Origin: Hermatobates lingyangjiaoensis
Taxonomy: Eukaryota; Arthropoda; Insecta; Hemiptera; Hermatobatidae
Assembly: GCA_026182355.1 (NCBI GenBank)
Contig: JAPFBL010000048.1
Location: forward strand, 806,001 to 870,000
Length of the DNA stretch: 64,000 bases
Direction: 5' to 3'
Shown: one piece after another, positions 1 to 30,979 of the stretch
Layout: the number at the start of each line of letters is the position of its first letter
Numbering within the stretch: position 1 is the first letter of the stretch
The notes under the pieces: generated by a model
What the model saw: the letters and a program-made list of their open reading frames with translations, nothing else
Told to the model about the DNA's origin: nothing
The model's database searches: none
Translations under genes and position numbers: made by a program

Positions 1-2474
1 GAACTGATACTTTAAAAATCTGGAAACCAGCTCTGGCCCATCTCCTGCAAAAAGTGAAAATCAATATTGGAACAAATCAGGAACAGCAATCCAACATAAC
101 TTCTGTTTACCTTAAACTACTCCATATTAGAGGATTAAGATAATATAACACGGCAACAGTTCCGCAAATACCCTATTTGAACTATATAATAAAGTCATCT
201 ACGTGACCATCTTTCAGGCGGCTAAGTAACTGAATTTTATGTCATTTGTCCGTTACTTATGTAGTCTGAAGACGTCTACAAAGATGTCTGACACATTTAC
301 TCAAAATAGAAAAAGGGTATTTGAAGAACTAAACTTCTTTTATCTTTATTCTTTAATAAAAAAAACTCCAACAGTTTGCTATGAATTGACATTTTCATAT
401 AAAAATGAAATATAACCAACAGAAATAACATTGTGTATTACATAGTTTAAAAGTAATAACTAAATTCCTTGTTGCATATGGTAACATCACTTGCACACAT
501 TATCATCTTTCACCTTCTGTTCTAGAAGGACAGAAATTGAAGTTAAAATTATAGTACTTCTTATTAATTTAAAATAGTCAAAGTAAAAATTAAAGTAAGT
601 ACGGTTAATCCACATTTTATGAAGCTTATTAATAGACCAAATATAATTTAATTTAATGAAAAATTTTGTAAAATCACTTCCTTCACTGTTGTAATAATAA
701 TGCGTTACTCACTTTGACTTCCATATTTTCATTTTTCCGTGGTGATTTTAAGAAACACATTATTGTGCATATATCCAGTTATTTTTTTAATTATCAGCAG
801 AATATATTTGAATTAAAGATTTTATTCCCTTTCTTTATTTTTTTTTAATTTTGAGCTTAAAAATAACTACAATGTATAACCGAAATACAAATATACATGT
901 AATTGTAGTAAACTCTTTATACAACATTTTCGGATTAATTTAAATTAATTAAGTCTAATTTAAACTTCATTGTAGTATACATGTATGTAGGTATATGTAT
1001 TTTCAAGTTAACAAACTGTTTTAAGTATAAATTTGAACAATATTAAATTAAATTTAGATAATTTTATGTTTAGATTATTATAAATTACACTTGGATTATT
1101 TTAAATTAAAATTGGACAATTTTAAATTAAACTTGGATCATTTTAAATTAAGCCGAAAATGTTGTAGATCAACTGGTTTATTCAATAGTTGGTATCAGTT
1201 ATTCATTTTATACTAGATTATGGGTCTTCAAAAAGAATCTTTCATTGTACAGGCTCGTGAATATATATCCAGATTTTATCTTAAATGAACAAGGGGATTA
1301 TATTTTTCGAAATTTCTGTGAAAGTCCAGCAAGACGAGACAATAATTGAACCCAAATTTCAACGAATTTCGTGGCAAGGATACTTCTAACTCAAAACCTA
1401 CAACAAATGCAAATTTATCTTTAAATTTAAATCAATATTGGTCGAAAAGAAGGTAAAATTTGCGGATGGTTAAGTAAACTTCTTGTTAACATTCGCCAAC
1501 AAAATAATATGAACAGAATATTTGATATACAATATAAAGTTTTACATGCCCAAGAAGTGAGGACATATAAAAGCTTTTCAATTAGCAAACGCATAAAATA
1601 TATTTTTCTAGTCAATTTTTAAAATCAAAGAGAGATATTTTTTAAATATGTAGTTGTGATTTTTAACACATTTAGGGTTCCTTTTTCGCAAAGATATTTG
1701 TTTTACAGTAAAATAATCTTTTCTAAATGTATTCACATAAATAGTACTAGTTAAAACTGTCCAAAAGAAGATGATATATTACCATAACGAAAAAAAAACA
1801 AAACAATTTAAACATAATAATTAATAAAAAAATTATTACGTTTAAATTTAGTTTTTCTTCCTTTTATTAAAAAAGAAAAATTATTTGTTATCTTTGAATT
1901 AAATACGTAAGTCACTTAACTGCGTGCATGATTCTAATTTTTACTCGGGTATACTGGATATTTCAATAAATGTACTCATATTAGTCAATGAGATAATGTA
2001 TTTCTAAATTTGATTTCGTTATATCTATATTTTGAAATCATACGTATGTATGTATGCATAGTTCATCTACATCCCATGAAAAAAAATTAAATTAATAATA
2101 GCGACAATATTTTTTATATCGTTAAATACAAGTTAAATTAATTGAATAACCGATACAAAAAATAAACTAAACTAAAAGAACAGTTTCATGATAGGTTTTA
2201 TAAAAGAATTTCTGAAACGAGCTAGGTCATATATCATAATCAGATCATGCATATTGCTTATGAGTTCTGTACAAAGTGGACCTTTAGACAACCCCTGGTG
2301 TTATAATACTCTAATTTACTGTTATTGAATCATTTGCTTCGAATAAGCAACTGACATTTCACTAATTACAAATTATGTAATATTACACTTAACCATAAGT
2401 AGATAACACTTAGTGGCAATCCTCTCAAGAATGATTATTAAGCAAGGCAAAGACAGGGTTCATGACTCACCAGA
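1..2474. other. AT-rich DNA past epsin stop, no gene recognised
   Basis: Only short frames without family resemblance occur. Several AATTTAAATTAA-type stretches repeat between 930 and 1150. A strong donor-like TCTG/GTGAGT on the minus strand lies at about 2465-2474, four bases past the epsin stop, so part of this region may be an epsin 3' UTR intron or alternative end. Confidence 0.5.
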
Positions 2475-23162
<20,688 letters not shown>

Positions 23163-23363
23163 CTGAAAGCAAGTTCAAATTCAGTACTAATACCAATTTT
23201 AACAATTACTTTTTATAATTGATTTATATTCATATTTTTTTTAATATGAAAGTCGTGCACCAAGAATTAACGCATTGCCATCTATTTTATTGAAATAAAA
23301 ACAACCATTTTAACTGTCAAAGAAGGTGTCACACCATAGCGATATCTATCTTTCAGCACCACC

Positions 23364-23405
23364 AAGAAGTAATCTATAGACGGAGGAGTCTATAGATTAC
23401 TTCTT
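23364..23405. repeat. Perfect 18-base-arm hairpin upstream of epsin exon 1
   Basis: AAGAAGTAATCTATAGAC at 23364-23381 and its exact complement at 23388-23405, with a loop of six (GGAGGA). It lies about 200 bases upstream of the first coding exon border. The cause (replication template switch or a transposon end) is not evident. Confidence 0.9.
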
Positions 23406-23878
23406 AGGACATGATATATAGTATAATATTTTGGCAAATGAATATTTATGATAGGTAGTGTAAGACAGAGCAAAGGAGGTTCTCTTTGCTAAAAAAGGAA
23501 GGTGCGATGCATCTGGATCATTGCTCAATTGATTATACATCAATAAAAAAGTTCTACCAATGAGTTTAAGGACTGATGTTTTAAAAATTCATTGGGTTTA
23601 TTTAGAAGTTATTCATGAGGCACACGATATCTACGATATGAGACAATAAAAGAGACCTACTTAATACCATTGATTCATCATTACGATGTCTAGCCACAAA
23701 GTCTCGACCTACAGACACGATCAATAGATCCACAACTCTTAATAGTCAGGTAATAGACTTTTCCATAATTCTTAAAACCCTGCACAGGGTTTATGTAAAA
23801 AATTCAACTGGAAAAACCAACTAAAGAAAATATAGTGCCCATAGATAAAAATAACAGGTTGGACACTGCATCCTGGAG

Positions 23879-24090
23879 TCTCAACATAGTTTCAAATACC
23901 ACCAGTAGCCTTCCATGAAAACACCCACTGTGACTCTTAATTCAAGATTTCACTACACTAATTTTACGTAATTCGTAAGAACCCTCTCAACATAGTTTCA
24001 AATACCACCAGTAACCTTCCATGAAAACACCCACTGTGACTCTTAATTCAAGATTTCACTACACTAATTTTACGTAATTCGTAAGAACCC
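23879..24090 (+). repeat. 106-base tandem duplication
   Basis: 23879-23984 and 23985-24090 differ at only one or two positions (CCAGTAGCC against CCAGTAACC). This is a recent exact tandem copy in the intergenic region 5' of epsin. An assembly artefact cannot be excluded. Confidence 0.92.
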
Positions 24091-24429
24091 CCTTCAGTTT
24101 CGCCTGTGTGAAAACTAATAATAACAATTACATCCACTTTTTTTTTGCTTGAAATACATATTAATATGACAGTTATAACACGCACATAAACCAACAAACA
24201 TACCATATCTACATACATATTTGTTTTTTAATATTTATAGGCAATACACTAAAGGGTATAAAAAATTTATTAAAACTTCCCATACTTCAAAGTATGGTGA
24301 GTTAATGTTTGAGTTGAAGAACCTTGAATGGAAAATGGTCACAAAGTTTAGATAAATACTCCATAGAAATTAATAAAGTGAAATCAGATATATCCTATAT
24401 ATTGACAAAAGTATCAACCGTGAAGTAGA

Positions 24430-24755
24430 AACAAAATAAAAGTTTATCAGGACTCTGTTGATTCTTCGGGTTGAAATTAAACTCTCATTGCCAACGGTTC
24501 GGTTTTTATTTAAAACTTTTTTCATAGGCAGAATACAAAATTTTGAAACAGAAAAACTAAGAATTACTTTAAAGATTTTTTACAATAGAAACACATTTCA
24601 AAAAAAATCTTTAATTCAATTCTTAGTTCATCTGTTTCAAAATGATATACATCTGCCTATGAAAAAGATTTTAAATAAAAACCGTAATGTTAGCAATGAG
24701 AGTTTAATTTGAACCTGAAGACCTGACCAAGTCCTGATAAACTTTTTTTTTATAT

Positions 24756-24803
<48 letters not shown>

Positions 24804-25575
24804 ATGATCAAACCACAATAAGAAAATGGGAAAGCAAGGCTAAGATCTTTCCCATTTTCTTATTGTGGTTTGATCATTGATTGTTGTTTCACGTGTTTAT
24901 GTGAAATCTTTATATATATATATATATATATATACAAATATTGATAAAAGTATTGACCGTGGAATAGAAACAAAACTAAAGTTTATCGGGACTCGGTCAG
25001 TTCTTAGGTTCAAATTAAACTCTTATTGCCATGGTTTCGGTCTTTATTTGAAACCTTCTTCATAGGCAGAAGTATACATTTTGAAACAGAAAAACTAAGT
25101 ATTACATTAAAAATTATTTTACAAAGAAAAATAGTCTGTGGATTCCAACAACTGTAGTTTGAATGAACACGTGACACTGAACAGTGTCAACGTCTGAACA
25201 GACATGTGTTCATTCGAACTACAGTTGTTGTTGAAATCCACAGACTATTTTTCTTTGTAAAATAATTTGTAATGCAGTACTTAGTTTTTCTGTTTCAAAA
25301 TTTATTCTTCTGCCTATGAAAAAGGTTTTAAATAATGTTCGAAACGTTGGCAATGAGAGTTTAATTTGAACCTGAAGAACTGACCCAGTCCCGATAAACT
25401 TTAGTTTTATATATATATATATATATTTCACATAAACACGTGAAATAACAATCAATGATCAAACCACAATATGAAATGGGAAAACAAGACTTAAGATCTT
25501 TCAACCATAACAAGCGGTCTTGAAAGATCTTAGTATTGTTTTCCTATTTCATATTGTGGTTTGATCATTGATATA
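24430..25575. repeat. Cluster of four nested or adjacent foldback repeats
   Basis: Three repeats lie end to end. 24440-24745 and 24950-25410 are foldbacks of one family (family F), whose arms end in CTGCCTATGAAAAAGG and a CCGAAACGTTGGC-type or diverged sequence. Between and after them (24800-24905 and 25428-25570) are family A terminal repeats in inverted pairs. The central palindrome of the second foldback (25128-25250) includes ACAGTTGTTG and its complement. Microsatellite AT tracts separate the units. No coding part is preserved. Confidence 0.75.
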
Positions 25576-25973
25576 TATAAATTTGCAGTTTGCTTCTTAA
25601 CACGAGTACTTCGCACTTCTTCCTGATGACCACGGATGTTTGTTTGTTTATCCATTTTAACTCAGAATTTATTAAAATATCTTAATAAGGTATTATTCGT
25701 CAGAGTTTTTATGCGCTTTAAAGTTTTTTCTTGACGGTTGGACAGGCCACTCCTGATGGTCAGACTGCAGCTCAGCATTCATCATTGCTGAGGTCATACC
25801 TCTTGGTCTTAGCTCTCAAGCCATCACTATATATTTCTGCTGAAAGTAGTTGAAATATTCAAGTGATCCTTTGTCATTTTTTTTTCGTAATTATATATAT
25901 ATATATATAACTTTAAATTACACAAAGCACGACACAAAAAAAAGAATAAAAAGAACACTTACAGAATTCAATA

Positions 25974-25997
25974 TTTCGAACTGTTGTTCGTCATCAG
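25974..25997 (-). ncRNA. Hammerhead-like core, family E
   Basis: On the minus strand: CTGATGA, extra C, helix II GAAC-AACA-GTTC, GAAA. The core boxes and helix II are perfect; the flanking stem I pairing is weak. Confidence 0.35.
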
Positions 25998-26039
25998 GAG
26001 TATACTAGAAGAGAGGACGAAGTGAGAGAGATCTCCCCA

Positions 26040-26043
26040 TGTC

Positions 26044-26082
<39 letters not shown>

Positions 26083-26096
26083 GTGTGTGTGTACAT
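26040..26096. repeat. AT/GT microsatellite
   Basis: About 35 bases of AT followed by a short GT run. A shorter AT run is at 25893-25910. They lie in the intergenic region between epsin and the Nudix gene. Confidence 0.9.
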
Positions 26097-27792
26097 ATTA
26101 TATTATAGAAGACGATTTAACGAGTAATTGTGCTAAAATCGCAGAGAAAAAAAACACAAAGATAGCAACCATATTAATTTGTAAGTATACATAAACTGTT
26201 CTGTTTTCTTTATTTATATCTAATTTTTGAATTGTATGTTTTTTATTTACTATATATATTTAAGTAGACAAGCTAAATGTTACGCCTATATAAATTAAAT
26301 AGGCACGCCTAAATTTCGTCACAGGATATGAGTCAGCAAAAAGTTTATTGATTATTAGTGGCAATATAATCGTGAAAATAACTTACCATTTTGATTTTAG
26401 TTCAAAAAAGGGGCAATATTGAGCAATTTAGTCGTATACAATAATATCAATTAGTTTTCAGAAATCCCAAAGTCACAGGTATAAAAAAATATAAAAAACA
26501 AATAGCAAGTATATAAACACTAATGGGCACTGAGACTAATACAAAACAATATAAATTTGTGAGAGCACATTAAAGGATAATGAAAGTGTTAATTGAAAAG
26601 AGAGCAAGCAACTGAACTAAAGATACATTACACTGTTGATAAGGAATGGAAAGATAAGATAAAAACAGGTGAGACGGAACAACTATTCAGTCACGGTAGA
26701 CTGAAGGTGATTGGTAAGTCGTTCACAGGCCAATTGTATGAGGACGAAAAGAGATTAATAGAATCTTTTTAAACAACCGTATAAACATAGGTACAATAAA
26801 CATTAGAAACCATATTTAAATTAGAATATTTCCTTTAGCATGAATGACATATTGTAGTTTTTAATTTACTTTAAATAAAACAATTATTACACAGAATTAG
26901 AACATGTCAAACAAATAAGAAACCATTTCATATTAAATTAAAATAGGAAATAGCTGTCTCATTTATTTCTAACGTCTAAATTACACACTTTTACCTTTAT
27001 TTTGTTCTAGAGTTGGGAAACGTGGCTCATTTCTTAATTGACACAAATTAAACTTTAATATGATTACAATACAATACGTTAAATACAAAATTCCTTACAT
27101 ATCAATTCGTTCTAGGCAATAACTTCTACATGTTATATTATGATTCCACCAAGAACTGAGGCGTTTGCAAAATAGGAGTGAAATCAGTTCGGGAAAAGTG
27201 GACAAATATAGAGAGGTAGCTATGATGAGAATGCAGAAAAAATAATGCGAATAAAAAGCTTGTAAAACTATCATAAATAAGAGGGGAATATTGTTAGAAA
27301 TATATATTGCAGGCATTTGTATAAGAATCTTCTGTACAGATACTGATTTGATCCATTTGGGGAACTCTTAAGTGGGTTGACAGATTGGAAGACAATGCAT
27401 GCAGTAAAGGTTCCCCTTTTCCAAGCAGTGCTCGTTAGTTTACTCAAGACACTGCCGGTGACATACGACTGTGACGTCACTACCCCAGACTCAAAGTCAG
27501 GGTCGAGACACACATCAACAAAACTCCATCACACTTAAACTACGCCAATTCTATCAACTAATCAAATTCTGTTTTTCTTTTGGTTGACTTCATAAAATCG
27601 ACATTACTTTTGTTATTTTAATATATATCAAAATTGTAAAATTTCTCGTATTGAAACACACTTTCGAATTAATAAAATTTAAATAATGAATATCCACATA
27701 TTAAAAACAGATACTATTAATAAATTAATGATATTAGTAATGATGTAATTTTTTTTGAGGTTTGAGGTCCAATGATTAAAACTAGTCCTTTT

Positions 27793-27830
27793 GCCGACGT
27801 TTCGACATATATTTATGTCATCTTCAGGGC
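27793..27830 (-). ncRNA. Hammerhead-ribozyme-like motif, family B (left arm)
   Basis: Minus-strand mirror of the motif at 27965-28002, identical in core, stems and extra base, because the foldback arms are near identical. Confidence 0.5.
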
Positions 27831-27964
27831 TACAACATGATTGTTTTACAATTAGCACTACTATTACTACTATTATGGTAATTTATTACAATTTAATATT
27901 ATTAATATTATTATTACCATAATAGTAGTAATAGTAGTGCTAATTGTAAAACAATCATGTTGTA

Positions 27965-28002
27965 GCCCTGAAGATGACATAAATATATGTCGAAACGTCG
28001 GC
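27965..28002 (+). ncRNA. Hammerhead-ribozyme-like motif, family B (right arm)
   Basis: GCC (stem I), CTGAAGA, extra T, helix II GACATA with TATGTC around AATA, GAAA, CG, TC, GGC (pairs with GCC). Every helix is complementary. Confidence 0.55.
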
Positions 28003-29279
28003 AAAAGGACTAGTTTTAATCATTGGACCTCAAACCTCAAAAAAAATTACATCATATAAATATTGGGGCAAGAAAACAAATCATGATGGATATTAGTAAT
28101 AACAGATTCATTAATTATACATTTTTCTAATGTAAATATATTATCTAATGACAGTTGAATCAAATATTATCAAACTTTTATACGGAAAATCAGAAACTAT
28201 GAAACAAGTATTTTCATAAACAAATACAGTCCATGCAACACAGCATTCAAAACATGGATAAATGTTTTGGTAGATTCAATGAACTGAACAATCAAATAAG
28301 AATTAATCATTTCCTAAATAAGTTCATTTTTCATACTCTGCTATTTGTTTTTATCTTTTCCTAATAAAAGGAATTTTATTTTTATTTTACTATTTTATTG
28401 GGACTTTTATTATTTTCCTTCCTTAGCAAATTTTAGAAAGCACCTCACTGATGAAAGGAGAAATACACGAAAAAACGAAAATATAGTAGAAAATTCCCTA
28501 AAAACCGTGCCCAACCTATATAGTTATAACAGAAAAAATATTAAGATGAGAAAAGCAGTATCGCAACAATCCAGAACTAGGATCTATACTAGCCAGTACT
28601 ATTAATAAACTTTAGCTACCATCCATTTCTCTTTTAACATTCCAATTCGGAAGCTCAAATAATTAATTTTGCCACAATTGGATGAACACATTTGAGAGAG
28701 ATCTAGTTGTTTTTCATGGGCGGAGGAGGGATGGTAACCATTAAAATTCAAGTACTGCTGAGCGTTAGTCCGTTTGATATAAACAGAGGTAATAAAATGT
28801 CCATAGTCAAAGGTGGTATTGACACCCAGGAAGGAAATGAGGCTATAGGGCAGTTGGTACAAAAAAAAAAATGGAGGAACAATAAATGTAAAGGGGTATC
28901 AAGGAAAAGACCTAATTCATATTTATCATTGTGCCAAATGAAAAGATATTATAAAACAGGTATAAAAGAAGGAGAGGAGTTGACGAATGCCGAGCGAACC
29001 CTGTTAAAGCAAATTATGAAAAGAGAAAGCCTTGGTTGTGTCAATATTAATGCCCCTGATTTAATAAGGGAATAGTCATCATTCTTAGGAACAAAATCAA
29101 CCAGCTTGATGAAGGAGTCAGATAGTTCTCTCATCAAGAAAATATCAGAGGTACTTCAATTTATTTTTGTTCAACAGTTTTATTTTATTTAAAGATTATT
29201 TTTCGTTGTTTCCCCTCCTCCCCTAAAATGGCAACTTGAACTTGGTTATCCAGTTTTTCAGATTCAAATTATATATATA

Positions 29280-29590
29280 TACAAAACTAAAATTTATCGG
29301 GACTAGGTCAGTTCTTCAGGTTCAAATTCTCATTGCCAACGTTTCGGTTTTTATTTAAAACCTTTTTCATAGGCAGAAGTATAAATTTTGAAACAGAAAA
29401 ATTGTATTGTAATGTAATTGTATTTTCTATTACATTGTATTATATTTGTTATGTAATACTTAGTTTTTCTGTTTCAAAATTTATACTTCTGCCTATCAAA
29501 AAGGTTTTAAATAAAAACCGAAACGTTGGCAATGAGAGTTTAATTTGAACTTGAAGAACTGACCGAGTCCCGATAAATTTTAGTTTTGTT
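29280..29590. repeat. Family F foldback
   Basis: Arms 29290-29405 and 29455-29585 are inverted copies with CTTCTGCCTATGAAAAAGG-like and CCGAAACGTTGGC blocks. Stem I (GCC with GGC), GAAA, CG and TT keep the hammerhead-like order, but the CUGANGA box is replaced by a TATGAAA-type sequence, so catalysis by the classical core is not expected. Confidence 0.75.
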
Positions 29591-29665
29591 TCTATTCCAC
29601 GGTCGATACTTTTATCATTTTATATATGTAAACGTTGGAAGCAGTCCTTCATTTAAACATAGATT

Positions 29666-30903
29666 TTTAAATAACGCCCCATATTTGGCTTGTATCTCTT
29701 TCTTACCCAATTTCTCCCGTTTCCTCGCCTCTTCATTAAAACTATTAATGAAACAGTCGACGTTTCGAATGTACCACATTCATCATAGGACAATAATGAG
29801 AATAATAATAGGATTGTTAGTTTATATATCTAGAGGTGGATTACTATTGAAATGTTCACAGGACATCGCCCTGTATCACGGGGCATTATGGGGGATTAAG
29901 GCAGGGTGGTTGGACTCACTTACTACCTGGCTAATCTGGTTTGGCTTGTTGGAAAATAGTTTTAAAATTCGACAAGAATTATTAAGTTGGATATTTATGG
30001 TTGACTACTTTTCTTGAATTATTAATGCTTCTAATATTTGTAATTTAACATGGTTTTAGTGATAAAGTTTAACTTTCTTTAGTGATAATTTTCGTGGAAT
30101 TCACCATCATTTCTCTTGTGAGTCTTGTCTTATGGAGTGCTGTTGTATGGGATTTTGGCGCGCCGGCAGAAAGGTGCTTCGTAATTCTTCTTGATAATGA
30201 AGTCGTGGTCATTCCTACATATGAGCTTTTATGGGCCTCGCAGCTCCCGATATTACATGAGTACTCGAATCTTTTACGCTAAGACCATTTTTCATTATTA
30301 AACTGCCTATTGAAGAGCTTTGGTAGTAGGTTATTAGGGTCAAACTATCCACAGGCTTAATACATTTAACATGGCTTTTTATAATACCTTTCAAGACACG
30401 TTCATCAGTTTTATATTCATCTGCATACTGGTTCTTGTAGAATATTTTGTAGTTTGTGCCTGTCTTTAGGCTCTTATTGTCTGAGGTGAATCTATTCTCC
30501 AGGTAGCGTCTTAGAATGCTGTCGAAATATTTGTTTGAGTAACCATTGTTGATTAGCGCTTGCTTGGTTGAAGAAATATTACTGTTAAAAAGGTCCCAGG
30601 ATAAGGCGGTCTTGTACGTTCTGTGGATGAGGGATCTGATAGTGGCGCCTTTATACCGTTGAGGGCATTCACTCTTCGCATTTAGGTATGATGCTGTGTT
30701 GGTAGGTATACACACAACACACATACACACAATCCTATTATTATTTTCATTATTGTCCTGATGATGAATGTAGTACATTCGAAACATGTCGACTAGCAAT
30801 ATTGGTGATAAGCTTCATAGTTTTAATGAAGAGACGAGGAAGGAATTCCGGAAACTGGAGAAATTGTGTAAGAAACAGATACAAGCCAAATATGGGACGT
30901 TAT
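29666..30903 (-). mobile_element. Penelope-like element fragment with inverted terminal repeats and RT C-terminal region
   Basis: Arms 29666-29818 and 30739-30903 are inverted copies. The right arm, read on plus from 30786, starts MSTSNIGDKLHSFNEETRK and continues ELEKLCKK-like to GTLFNN, resembling a Penelope-like protein N-terminus located right after the hammerhead-like motif. On the minus strand an open frame of 194 codons (30215-30799, element part from about 30710) reads CPQRYKGATIRSLIHRTYK, NNGYSNKYFDSILRRYLE, IFYKNQYADEYKTDERV and IKSHVKCIKP. This is the segment between the reverse transcriptase and GIY-YIG domains of Penelope-like proteins. The RT palm motifs and the nuclease are absent. 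Confidence 0.8.
30755..30793 (+). ncRNA. Hammerhead-ribozyme-like motif, family C
   Basis: GTC (stem I), CTGATGA, extra T, helix II GAATG-TAGTA-CATTC, GAAA, CATG, TC, GAC (pairs with GTC). The left-arm copy near 29760-29795 (minus) has CTATGAT in place of CTGATGA. Confidence 0.55.
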
Positions 30904-30909
30904 TTAACA

Positions 30910-30946
<37 letters not shown>

Positions 30947-30979
30947 AAACTATATCCACAAAAAGAACACACAGAAATG

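Larger units (their letters stand above)
27741..28054. repeat. Near-perfect 142-base inverted repeat, family B foldback
   Basis: Arms 27741-27882 and 27913-28054 are complementary at almost every base, separated by about 30 AT-rich bases. Each arm carries a hammerhead-like motif, in opposite orientations. No coding sequence is present. The near identity of the arms implies recent formation or conversion. Confidence 0.9.
26100..29140. other. Intergenic DNA 5' of epsin with candidate promoter and unassigned frame
   Basis: 27340-27520 is clearly less AT-rich than its surroundings and contains the full CRE palindrome TGACGTCA at 27472-27479, so it may be an upstream epsin exon or promoter on the minus strand. 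The foldback 27741-28054 follows. An open frame at 28707-29075 (plus) with a basic stretch (KKKWRNNKCKGVSRKRPNSY) has no recognised family. Confidence 0.35.

Noticed and set aside
28707..29075. 122-codon frame as a host gene
   Set aside because: No recognisable family, no supported splice partners, and it lies among foldback repeats.
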